A stretch of DNA of 64,000 nt from Zygnema cylindricum (lineage: Eukaryota > Streptophyta > Zygnematophyceae > Zygnematales > Zygnemataceae), in contig JBBHKE010002673.1 in assembly GCA_037447655.1 (NCBI GenBank), positions 1-64,000 of the forward strand, given 5' to 3'. The translations under genes and the position numbers were made by a program. Positions 11,935 to 21,426 of the stretch are shown piece by piece; positions within the stretch are counted from its first letter, which is position 1; the number at the start of each line of letters is the position of its first letter. Below the pieces are notes generated by a model. That model had not been told where the DNA came from and did no database searches. It saw only the letters and a list, made by a program, of their open reading frames with translations.

Positions 11935-12281
11935 GTGCGCTCCTTTTTCCGTACTTTAATGACCGTACAGAGGAAAAAGCCCCGGGAATTCTTGCTAAGA
12001 TTAAAGGGGTGCCTGTGAAGCACATGAGCTTGACAGTTGTCGAGCGTGCCGGAGACATCGAAGGAGGGCCCACTGCCCCGGTAATTGGCTTTGGAGTCAT
12101 GCAAACAACCTTCCCCAAAATGCGAATGCTCACCACAACCATGCTTGTGCCCAATGATGCCCGCCTTGTTCTTGTGGGCATTGTATACAAAGGTGGTGAT
12201 GAGTGCTTGGGAAGGGCGAAAAGATATCCCCTCCCCCCTCTCCTTCCCCCTCCTAGACGGGGGAAAGGAGGGAACCCTTAG
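11935..12281 (+). pseudogene. Unknown conserved coding fragment, second copy
   Basis: An open plus-strand frame reads PYFNDRTEEKAPGILAKIKG, then VPVKHMSLTVVERAGDIEGG, then a hydrophobic stretch (RLVLVGIVYKGGDECLG). The inverted copy at 11.38 kb preserves the same amino acids despite nucleotide changes, so this frame was probably the coding one. A 31-bp piece also flanks LTR K at 45,316. I do not recognise the family. It ends in a C/G-rich tract that may be the purine tract of the neighbouring gypsy element on the minus strand. Confidence 0.35.
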
Positions 12282-12325
12282 AGGTGGAGCCGGGTCCTTG
12301 ATTTCCCCCCCTCTTAGTCAACTGT
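12218..12325 (-). promoter_or_regulatory. Possible polypurine tract of the gypsy element
   Basis: On the minus strand, downstream of the integrase stop, there are two purine-rich runs (AGAGGGGGGGAAA and GGAGAGGGGGGAGGGGA). Gypsy elements prime plus-strand DNA from such a tract directly before the 3' LTR. I cannot define the LTR beyond it, so this is a position-based suggestion. Confidence 0.35.
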
Positions 12326-12343
12326 GACTAAGACTTTGAAAAC

Positions 12344-12900
12344 TTACCCCCCCAATTCGCAGTTCCCGCAGAACGAGAGTGCTGGGGGTTTAGGACGAGG
12401 GTCCCAAGAGGAGGGGAGACAAGATTGATGCCAACACTGGTCGCATCGATCACAGACCAGTACAAAATTCTGGGAGGAAGATGAGTGGCTTTCGGAGGAA
12501 CACAAAGGGGGATCAGCAAAATAGGTAAGGTGAAAAGTAGGTTCGTCTTCTAATCCCCGGAGGTGACAGGGAGCCACATTGATCTGATTTTCCTTGATCC
12601 TCCGTCCATCCTTCCCTTCAAGGGTCAAGACCCCCTTATTGGAGACTTCCATTACTTTCAAAATCACCCTCCCCGCTGAAATGTCCAGAGTGTCTTTTTT
12701 ATGTTGCATCCGATACACAAAATCCCCAGGCAGAAATCGGCGTTGCCGCGGGACAAAATTCCCACTCCGGCGTTGCCAATACCAGAGTTGATCTCGGTGC
12801 TGAGCTGCTTGTAAACTCTCCATGGGCAGAGGCATTTCCCGGTGAAATACCTTGGCCCTGTCGGCAATCAATTTTTCAACTGTTCCCTAGTTGTCCATCT
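12344..12900 (-). pseudogene. Gypsy integrase C-terminal region with PHD-like zinc finger
   Basis: The minus-strand frame begins after the integrase core with IADRAKVFHREMPLPMES and continues through a basic, GPY/F-like segment (FLPGDFVYRM ... DGRRIKENQINVAPCHLRGL). It ends in CDRCDQCWHQSC followed about 17 residues later by CGNC, the second half of a PHD finger with its conserved C-x2-C-x4-H-x2-C spacing. Only one Cys (in PPLC) precedes it, so the first metal pair is incomplete or mutated. Chromoviruses carry a chromodomain at this position. A PHD reader would likewise be expected to bind histone tails and direct integration; that role is inference. Confidence 0.7.
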
Positions 12901-13719
12901 CCGGAAGGACCACTGCTTGGGCCGAGGCAGCGCCGGGGAGGATGGGATGCCGTCCGAACAAAATGAAATATGGTTGTAGGAGTGGAGGGATGCTTGCCGG
13001 CTAAATCGGTACCCCATGGCGATCCAAGGCACCCTTCTATCCCACTCTCCTAGATCCTCTCCCACAGCATATTTACGCAGTGACCGCTTCACTGTCTACA
13101 CGCACCTTTCGGCCAAACTGTCGGCTTGTGGGTGGTCTCGGCTGGTCAGTCAGTGGTCTATGGGGCACAATTCCAACAAGTTGGAGAATTCTCCCGCAAA
13201 TTCGGAGCCTTGGTCGGTCAGAACTTCAGTTGGGGCCCCAAATTGGGAAAGCACTCTTTGCAAGAATGCGTCCGCAATCGCCTTGGACTCCTTCCTAGGT
13301 AAGACCACCAATTCGATCCACTTGGAAAAATGCTCTATCATTACCAATACAAAGCGGTTCCCTCGTCTGCTAGTGGGGAGAGGACCCAGAAGATCCAGAG
13401 ACCACCGATAAAACATCCCCCTGATGGGAAGGGAATGAAGCTGAGAACCTCCCTTTTTGTCGAAAGCTGCTTTGACTCGGTCACAGGAGGAACACGTCTG
13501 CACAATGCGATTGACTTGGGTCCGCAACCCGTGCCACCAGTACGACCCTGCGACCAAGGAGGTGGTTCGTTTCTGCCCAAAATGGCCACACTGCTGGTAA
13601 AGGTTAAAAATAGGAGTCTCCCTGTCGGCCGGGGGAGGAACCACTTTCCTCAACCCATCAGCCCACTTCCGGATTAAGATGCCCCTTTCCCACTTGTATG
13701 TCGCCATTCGTGTTTGCAC
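12868..13719 (-). pseudogene. Gypsy integrase core, degenerate
   Basis: A zinc-binding N-terminus (HFGQKRT ... QTCSSCDRVK) is followed by the DDE core: WSLDLLGPLP (first Asp), VLTDQGSEFAGEF (second Asp) and, past an in-frame stop at about 13,150, HPQADSLAERC with the catalytic Glu. More stops follow, one just after AERCV. The order RT - RNase H - integrase is the gypsy order, unlike the copia remnants nearby. Confidence 0.85.
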
Positions 13720-13911
13720 CCGAGATAATTACACTCCTGACAAATGCTGAAGAGGGTAACCTTGTTGGACAGATTGGAGAGCCTCTTGATCGTTCCAAAT
13801 ATCTTTCCGTCCGGCCCCTATTGGCGCCTGCCCCTCCACGTATGCAGAGAAAGTTGACATTCCCCCCCCAGATTGAAGAAGCCAAATAAAGGCAGAGGAA
13901 GCTCGAATGAG

Positions 13912-15720
13912 TCACAAACTGATTTCAGGATCCTCATCATGGCGGGCCCCGGTGGAATCTCTAGTGGAAGGGTCAGGATTTCTGCTAAGTCCGTCGGCAT
14001 TCCCATGAATCTCTCCGGCCCGGTGGATTATGTCGAAGTCATATTCCTGCAGTATTAACACCCACCTGGCGAGCTTGCCAGTGAGCTTGCTGTTCTCCAT
14101 GATCCACTTGAGGGGTTGGTGATCCGTGATCAGAGTGAAATGGACTCCGTATAGGTATGGTCTGAAGTGTTGGATGGCCCATACCGCCGCCATTAATTCC
14201 CCGTGATAGCTGCTATAATTCCCCTCCACTCGGTTATTACTCCTACTGGCATAAGCTACCACATATTCAGCCCCAGCATCATCCAGTTGGACTAAAACAG
14301 CTCCCAATCCCAACCGGCTCCAATCAGTGTAAAACAGGAAGGGTCTTTGGTGATCAGGCATTCGGAGCACTGGGTGTTGCTTCAGGGAATCCTTGAGGAA
14401 CTGGAAGGCAATTTGTTGCTCCTCCGTCCACTGCCACTCCTCGTCTTTCCGCAGCAACTGGTTCAGAGGCTGAGCGTGGCTGCTAAATTTAGAGATGAAT
14501 CTCCAACAATAGTTAGCCATGCCTAAAAATGTGCGGAGTGCAAAGACGTCCTGAGGAGGGGGTAAGGCATCAAGGGATGCAACTTTGACCATATGGGGAC
14601 CCACTGTCCCGGGTGTAACTTCGTGTCCCAGGTAAATAATTTTTTGAACCCCAAAAATTCCTTTACCCGGGTGACATTTCAAGCCCGCTGCTTGGAGAGC
14701 TCGGAGTACAATCTGTATATGCTCCAGGTGTTGATCGAAGGTCTTCGAGAAGATAATAACATCGTCGATATAGCACCATGCACAGTCAATCCCATGGAGT
14801 GCCTCGTCCATGGCACGTTGGAATTTGGCTAGCGCATTCTTCAATCCGAATGGCATGTAGAGCCATTCATACAACCTGGACCCTGCCCAAAAAGTTGTCC
14901 TTTCCCGGTGCTTTGGCTCCATCGCGATCTGGTGGAACCCATTCTTCATGTCTAGTGTGGAGAAAATGGTGGCCCGGCTCGCGAGTCAAAAATCTCTTCC
15001 GGGGTAGGCATTGGGTATCGGTCAGGTATAGTTGCCGTGTTAAGCATCCGGTAATCTCCACACATCCGAAAGTCTATCGTTTTCCCAGATGAGTCCTTCT
15101 TGGGTGGGAGAACGGTTGGAGACGCAAATCCATGGAGTCCGGTACTTTCTTGCACCAATCCTGCTTCTACCAAAGTTTGTACCTTTGCCGTGATGAACTC
15201 TTTTTCCTTGAAACTGAGAGGGTACTGCTTTTGCCAAACAGTAGACGTCTCGTCTATTAAATCGATTTGGAGAGGGGTTCCTTTGTAGATGCGTACGTCG
15301 GTATCTGACCAGGAGAACACTTGTTTGTTCTTCTCCAACAGGTCGAAGAGCTGGGACTTTTGTTGAGGGTCTAACTGCTCCCCTAAGGTCCTATCCATCT
15401 TTCCGGGTTCCACTGCTGCCCAGGCCTCCGGGGGTCTACCCCAGCGGGAGATATCAAATTCTATCTCTACCTGCAGGTCTACCACATCTCCTCCCGTTAG
15501 AATGGTGCTGCTAACAACTTCCGCTAAGTTATCCCTTTCCGAGCCTCCGCTCCCCCCCACTGAGGAATCCCTTAATTTCGGTGAAATGCTGGGACTGGAA
15601 ATTTTTGATGATAAAAACAGTTTTCTTGCCTCCCTCCCCCCCTCAAGCTGCAAATGGGCCTGCACCGCTAACAACTTTGGAGCTTGAAGGTAGCGATTCC
15701 TCGATTGCGGAGACTGTAGG
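13912..15720 (-). pseudogene. Gypsy reverse transcriptase and RNase H
   Basis: 14,952-15,700 (minus) holds the linker after the methyltransferase and the start of RT (FRMCGDYRMLNTATIPDRYP). A one-base frameshift near 14,990 moves to 13,912-14,949, which carries MKNGFHQIAMEPKHRERTTF, the catalytic YIDDVIIF, GHEVTPGTVGPHMVKV, and RNase H (FYTDWSRLGLGAVLVQ, YHGELMAAVWAIQHFRPYLY, ITDHQPLKWIM). The catalytic Asp residues are intact. The upstream part is in the same frame as the methyltransferase, so both came from one polyprotein. Confidence 0.9.
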
Positions 15721-15734
15721 CTAGATAAGGCCAG

Positions 15735-16799
15735 AGAATGTTTTATCACCCAAGTTATTGCATTTAGATCCATGCTTTGTCCGAGTAGGTTGTACCGCTG
15801 GAGGTCTGAAATACCTGGTGTCGCTGTACTGGCAGGTTGGAATCTCATGGCTTGTTCTCCTTCTTTCACCGTTGGCGTTGTCCAAACTCCACTTTTGCTG
15901 TCAAATATCATTCCGGCAGCTCCCTTTCGATACGCATGGCTGTTAGGGAAGGAAACCAATGTTGGCAGTGCTCGCAGTGTTGCTTCTGGTTGGTTGCACT
16001 AGAAGAACGGAGGACGATCAGCCTTAGTTACCGGAATGGCCATCCGTCCTGGCCCAAAAATTTGTTGCAGGGTAATCTGGGGATCTGTTTGGTGGTTCTG
16101 TAAGAGCTGGTTCAGGACTGACTGAGGTATCAAATTCGTCCAGTATGCCCAAAATCTGTGAGCCCTCGATCCTAGTTGCGCCGCATCAAAAACAAGTGGA
16201 GCTCCTAGAATCTGCTTGACTTTATTCCAGCTATTTGCGACTTGTTTCCTCTTATCATCTCTCGGGTGGACATTCTCTAAAACGTACCCCACTGGTTGGT
16301 CTTGGGACTGTTGCAGCCAGGAAAGTAATTTAATCATCTGGAAGAAGGTTCGACTTCTGCTGTCCTGATGTCCCTCGCCTTTCCCGGCTAGAGAGTATCC
16401 TTGACATGGCCATCCTGCAATCACCAAATCCACGCGCTCCAGCATAGCGAGATGTGGCTTCAGGATATGATCTATATTTTGCGGAACACTTTGGTGAGAT
16501 CTGCGGATGGCGAATACCGGAAGTTGCTGGGGATACAATTGGTGGAGTTGTTGTAGTCAGTATTCACTGACGGCCCGAGCATCCGGTGAAATTTTCACGG
16601 CCACATATGACTCCACTTTGTGCCCAGCTTTCAAGATAGCTTCGAGGTCCGAGCTAATTCCAGAAAATAGGGATAACATCCGGAGTCCAAAATCCGGGAT
16701 AGATAATGACACCACTTGTCGATTGAAATTTTGATTTTTGGGCGGAACTGCCGAAGATTCCAACCGAGGTTCTTTTTCCTTCACAAAAACAGCTGTCAA
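15735..16799 (-). pseudogene. C5 cytosine DNA methyltransferase domain inside the gypsy polyprotein (DNMT3-like)
   Basis: Motifs appear in canonical order on the minus strand. Motif I is LSLFSGISSDLEAIL (about 16,680-16,640). Motif IV is AGWPCQGYS, with the catalytic Cys at 16,409-16,401. Motif VI is YVLENVHPR (16,270). Motif VIII is GSRAHRFWAYW (16,150). A target-recognition stretch leads to motif IX-like RALPTLVSF (about 15,985-15,945) and motif X RYNLLGQSMDLNAITW (15,800-15,750). The FW after motif VIII and the LLG-x-S motif X resemble DNMT3 more than DNMT1 or bacterial enzymes. Two in-frame stops (about 16,557 and 16,015) and one upstream (about 16,800) interrupt one continuous frame shared with the protease upstream and RT downstream. 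It would methylate cytosine C5, perhaps the element's own DNA; this copy is inactive. Confidence 0.85.
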
Positions 16800-16884
16800 G
16801 GATTAGTCCACTTCCCGCCGAAGTTTTGTTATTTGTAATAATCTGTTCAGGAATCCTTCTTCCCACCGCTTAGAAATAGGGAAT

Positions 16885-17562
16885 TGCAATTCTGTGTCCT
16901 CCATTGGACTACAGAATACAAGAAGCCTCTAGATAGTATTTAACTAACCCACTTTAAGCCACGACCACTGCTGCCCAAGAAGGCAAACTGACAATTTGAC
17001 TGCACCCCTATGCAGCCTGGACTCCCCTGAGTCCGTAGCAAAAAGAATCACTGAAAACAGCCAACCAGCCGATAAGTTATGAGTCGGCAAAAATGCCAAG
17101 TTTATACAAACTCTCAAAGAGAGAGAGGTTCCTATCTACCAAAATTCTCTAAGTCCTAAATCCCTCTCACAAACCCTATCTATTGAAGTACGAACCAATC
17201 GGATCACTGTAGAGTACATAAAAGTACTATGGGCGATGTACTTTCTGTACGGCTCATGTACGGCAATGCCATTAAGTGGACGCGTGTCCACTTTTCACTT
17301 GTCCTTATGTTCGCCGAATTCCTGCGACCAAATGTCATCCCTCCGCGTGGCGCCACGTCACGCCACGTCCATAAACGCCAAAAGTGACCATTCCGTGATC
17401 TCGGCATTGATGTACGCCGTCGGATCAGATTCGATATTAAATGTCCGCCGTCGAAAACAAATGTCCGATTCGTTTGTTTGCGTGCGAGATAATGTTCGCA
17501 CTATATAATACTTGGTTCCATGTTCTTTCGTTCGTAATTCCGTTAATCGAATTCATAGACGT
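16885..17562 (-). repeat. LTR 'B', left part, inserted in the gypsy element (target site GGAAT)
   Basis: Begins TGCAATTCTGTGTCC after GGAAT (16,880-16,884) and contains the GGACTCCCCTGAGTCC hairpin (about 17,019), a TATA box (17,100) and GTAC and ACGT boxes. It is cut at CATAGACGT, where LTR A1 starts. Its other end is at 39,838, again followed by GGAAT, so both parts once formed one LTR. Confidence 0.8.
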
Positions 17563-18737
17563 TGAAACTCTGAGACCTCCATTGGCCTTCAGAGTATGCA
17601 GATCCAAAAGAAGCTAATCTAGATAGTGCCGACTCCAAGTTAATATAAACCCAAATGACTAACCCCTTGACAGTCACAATCCCAATATAGATTCACCCCT
17701 GTGAAATAACACTTTCTGTGTGCTCAGTTCCACCACAGAATGCAAAGTTAGAATATGAGATTTGGACACATTCACCCACTTTGACTTTCCCTTATAAATG
17801 CAGCCACCCTGGCAGACAAAAACTCTGACCGACTCCACCCCAGTGTAGCCTGGACTCCCCTGAGTCCGCAGCAAAAAGAATCACTAAAAATGGTCAAGTA
17901 AATTGATAGTTATGGCTGCCCAAAGTTAGCCATTTATACAAGATGCTCTCTGGGAGAGGCGACTACCTACCCAAAATTTTCTAAGTCGTATTCCCTCTCT
18001 AAAACTCTATCTACTCAAGTACGGCACCAATCAAATTACTGTATCGTACAGAAAAGTACAGGTGCCGGTGTACTTTCTGTACGGCCATTGTACGACATGG
18101 CCAAAATGTCGACACGTGTCAAATCAGGATTAGTTCCTGTAATCTCCGGAATTCCCGTAATCCAATGTTATCACGCCACGTGTCATTTGACGTGGCAAAG
18201 ACCGTAAAACGCCAAAAGTACCTTTTCCGTGATCGCGGCGCCTATCGCGGCCGTCCGATCAAAACCGGCTATAATCCTAGCCGCTGAAATTCGATGCGCG
18301 GTATTTGTTTCGATATCGAAACAAATGCGCGGTATCCGTTCTGTCCCCATACCGTACTGCGTACTAATTCAAACTGTATCTATGCACGACGTATCTATTT
18401 GCCGTTAAACGAATTAATTTACATAAGACAATTTATATATTTATCAAACCTTCCATAACGTAGTATTAGTCCTAGACTTAACGGCTAAAGCTAACGGCTA
18501 CGGCGACTTGACGGACAGTAGGTACCAGGATCAACTCCTGGGTCCGTCAAGTATATTTTGGTAAATCTACCTAATCCACCCCCTGCCTTCTCTAGTGAGC
18601 TTAGGCAGCCATGGCTCTAGCTCCCTATCAAGCCTCCAGTGACTACAACAAGTGTGGGTGGCTTAGAGAAGGGAGTTAGGGACAGACTGCCTTTGCTCTT
18701 TTTCTATAAAGACCTAGAAAATACTCAAATATCAACA
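17563..18737 (-). repeat. LTR 'A1' (1,175 bp)
   Basis: From TGAAACTCTGAG to ATATCAACA, the same length as LTR A2 at 35,152-36,326 and nearly identical. Its right end, where an internal region should start, instead meets host DNA (CAAAGGTCC...), and the flanks are not duplicated. TATA box on minus at 17,932; R hairpin at 17,852-17,867; CCACGTGTC/GACGTGGC boxes near 18,176-18,197; a 24-bp perfect palindrome at 18,302-18,325 (half-site ATTTGTTTCGAT). Confidence 0.85.
18475..18560 (+). promoter_or_regulatory. tRNA-like module in LTR A1
   Basis: ACTTGACGGAC pairs over 11 bp with GTCCGTCAAGT downstream. Between them is a T-arm-like hairpin with a five-base stem and seven-base loop (CCAGG-ATCAACT-CCTGG; one stem mismatch-free in A2 with ATCAATT). 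TTTT follows at 18,556-18,559. It resembles the acceptor/T-arm half of a tRNA, read antisense to the element. Confidence 0.6.
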
Positions 18738-20799
18738 CAAAGGTCCACCGAGAGGGTCGTAAAGAAATGTATGTTTGATTTATTTATTTATTTTTCCAAG
18801 TGATTGTATATGTGTGTGTGTGTGTGTGTGTGCGCGCGTTTGTGCGTATGATTTTTGGAACTCGCTATATGGGGGGATGGGGAGTCAAGCGATTCATGGG
18901 GAGGGGGGGGGAGCTAGTAATGACCTAGGGGGGTCACACCTGTGGTTTCGCCAATGTGCGTGCGGTTGGCAGCGGCCGCAGGCCAGATCCGGAGGTACAT
19001 GGTTACGGGGAGTAGGTGCTGTCGCGTAGTGAAGGAGGAAAAGACGAAAGGGAGTAGATCCGGAGGTACATGGTTACGGGGAGTAGGTGTTGTCGCGTAG
19101 TGAAGGAGGAAAAGACAAAAAGGAGTAGATCCGGAGTTACATGGTTACGGGGAGTGATGTAGTATAACGTAGAATAAAAAAACTATATTTAAGTAAATAA
19201 TGGTGTACTTAGAGGTGCCTTACAATAATTCCAGGCTATGTTGACTTACTCGAGGCTAGAGGTGAGGTGTACAAATAGTAAGGTGCAGTGTTCCAGACTA
19301 GTTGACTAGGTATTGATGACTCTTTTATTGTATTACATGTAGTGGATTTACGTCAGATGTAATTCAATATGACATGGGATTTTGTTATTTTCTTGAAATG
19401 GTTGTCATGTTTCTTTAATAAATGTTAAAAAAAACATGAAAAGTGGTTTTTACTGGCGTCTTCTGTCATCTTCTTTCCATTTTTCAATTTCCAAAATGAG
19501 TTTTTAAGTCGATTGCCATATTGCAAAATGGCACTTCTAAATTTTAAACTCATTCATCCTGTCAAAACATAACCACTACAATGTCACCAGTTTCCGCATA
19601 TAACGGCTGCCAAAGCCTCTTTTGGGTTTTTTTTCTCAGGTACGTCCTCCGCCATGATTATATCTTAGCAGAGAAAATAAGCGCCTAGTTTGGCAAATCA
19701 ATATCGTGAATGTTGAGTTGCAGCTCGATATAGAACAGGCTACGCCACAAAAAACCACAAACGAGGTCAGCATGATGTGGGCTACACATTGTAACGTTCA
19801 AACGGAGTCTGCACACAATCCATCTAGGAAACAATATAACACCACTAAAAATGCTGTGAATTACCAACCATCAAGTGAAAGCTTATTCTGCAGGTACTTT
19901 TTGAACGTCCTCATCCTTATGAACATGGTCTTTGTGGATCTATGTAACCTACCTATAGATAACCTTTTTCTGTAAAAGGCTATACTCGGCTTACATGGAG
20001 GAGCAAACACATGACCAAACTGGAAATCCGTACATCCATTTTTACAGGCATTAGAGTTTACAATTGCATTAACTGGCAAGAAACAATTTCACACAAACAC
20101 ATGGGAAATAACGGACAGGAAGGACACCTCTGCAAATTTTCATCTTTTTGCCAATGAAGACTATGGCAAAGTAAAAGTTGCAGAAACAACTGGAACATTC
20201 TAAAAGGATTACAAAAATGATAAGCATGAGAATGATTATAATGAGATTATTTAACATGACAGAATTGTTTTCCTTGTGAGCACAGAAAGCTTAAATTCTC
20301 GAGAACAACGATATTTTTCTGTCAACACTATCCCTAATCTGGAAAGATAAATTATTTAGTTCAAAGGTTCTTCACATAGAAAATATAACTTATGAAACAA
20401 CTATATATAAACTGAATGGAACTCTATACTAATCCGAATGCTACAATTATTCACCATTAACAGGCATTAAGATCCCAAACTAACCACTACGGCTACATAC
20501 TTGCCATATTCTATGGTCCTCTGGTTCTTGTGAACATGCGCGTTCGTTTAATTTATTTCAAAGATTCACTGGTTTGTTTTTTCTCAGTGAGCCATCAAAA
20601 TTCTGAACTACCAGCTTTCCAACAGCATAGTGCACATAAACCTGTACAGAAAGTAACAGCCAATCTTAAAAACTAGCTTGCCAAGATAAGCTAGTTCTCA
20701 AAACTTAAACATATTCTGTTGATTGCATAAATACAAAAAACTGAACTTTGAGCATTTACAGCAAATTTCATCGCTATGGATTATTGAACTGCAAAAATC
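18738..20799. other. Intergenic DNA left of the EF-hand gene; simple repeats only
   Basis: Contains a (TG)n run at 18,811-18,832 and a tandem repeat of about 70 bp (next entry). The rest shows no domain or splice pattern; its right end probably holds the 3' UTR of the minus-strand EF-hand gene. Confidence 0.5.
18980..19157. repeat. Tandem repeat, about 70-bp unit, 2.4 copies
   Basis: The unit starting ATCCGGAGGTACATGGTTAC recurs with one or two changes; the last copy is partial. Confidence 0.85.
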
Positions 20800-21426
20800 C
20801 TACTTTGACTTGGAGTACATTTCATGGTGTGGTAAATCCATTAATCGACGAAACTCTTTGATATCAACATGGCCATCTCCATCCATATCTGTCCGTTGAA
20901 TCATCTCCATACATTCCTCAAATGTCACCTCCTCTCCAATACTATTCATCATCCGAAAAAGCTCTTCTGCACAAATTAATCCATTCCCATCGTGATCGAA
21001 AGCTTTGAATAATGCTTCAACTTCGTCTCCTCCTCTTAAATTAGTTGGCACCGTAACTGCCAAAAGATTAAGTTTAACAAACTCGTCTAAATCCAAACAA
21101 CCGTCTTTATCAGTGTCAAAATCATCAATCATCATCTTCACTTCTTCCCTGGATGGTGCGGAACCACAAGATGACAAAACATTTGCAAGTTCTTCAGCTG
21201 AAATGCGGCCATCCCCGTCTTGATCAAATCTTTTAAATGTTTGATATAGTTCCAGAAGAAAGTCTGTCTTAACTTCATCTTTTAAAAGGTTATCTTTGTT
21301 AGCAACTGATAATGCTTTCTTAAAATTATCGCGATTCATAGTTGAACAGGTTGGATTTTCATCTGCTTTTAGCTCTTTCTCTTCCGGAGCAGTTTGGCCC
21401 CATGGAAACCACCACATAAAAGACAT
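20800..21426 (-). CDS. CML: Calmodulin-like protein with four EF-hands
   Basis: An uninterrupted 208-codon frame on the minus strand. It has four canonical 12-residue calcium loops: DQDGDGRISAEE (68-79), DTDKDGCLDLDE (104-115), DHDGNGLICAEE (144-155) and DMDGDGHVDIKE (180-191). Each has Asp at position 1, Gly at 6 and Glu at 12, so all four should bind calcium. The order and pairing are those of calmodulin, but an N-terminal extension of about 60 residues (MSFMWWFPWGQTAPEEKELK...) and 208 residues in all place it among plant CMLs. A four-EF-hand calcium sensor would relay signals to target proteins; the target is unknown. The ATG at 21,426 is the first in frame and follows a purine-rich leader. 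No intron is needed. The gene lies in host DNA between LTR A1 and the RPC6 gene. Confidence 0.88.
   Translation of the reverse strand: MSFMWWFPWGQTAPEEKELKADENPTCSTMNRDNFKKALSVANKDNLLKDEVKTDFLLELYQTFKRFDQDGDGRISAEELANVLSSCGSAPSREEVKMMIDDFDTDKDGCLDLDEFVKLNLLAVTVPTNLRGGDEVEALFKAFDHDGNGLICAEELFRMMNSIGEEVTFEECMEMIQRTDMDGDGHVDIKEFRRLMDLPHHEMYSKSK

Noticed and set aside
15735-16799. Bacterial restriction-modification gene or contamination
   Set aside because: The frame is continuous with retroelement protease and RT on both sides, and motifs resemble DNMT3.
17563-18737. Simple insertion of solo LTR A1 into LTR B
   Set aside because: The 5-bp flanks differ (GACGT left, CAAAG right) and the right flank is host DNA, so the join is not a clean insertion.
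18980-19157. Repeat spacing that could suggest a CRISPR-like array
   Set aside because: Units of about 70 bp repeat end to end with no unique spacers, in a eukaryotic intergenic region.
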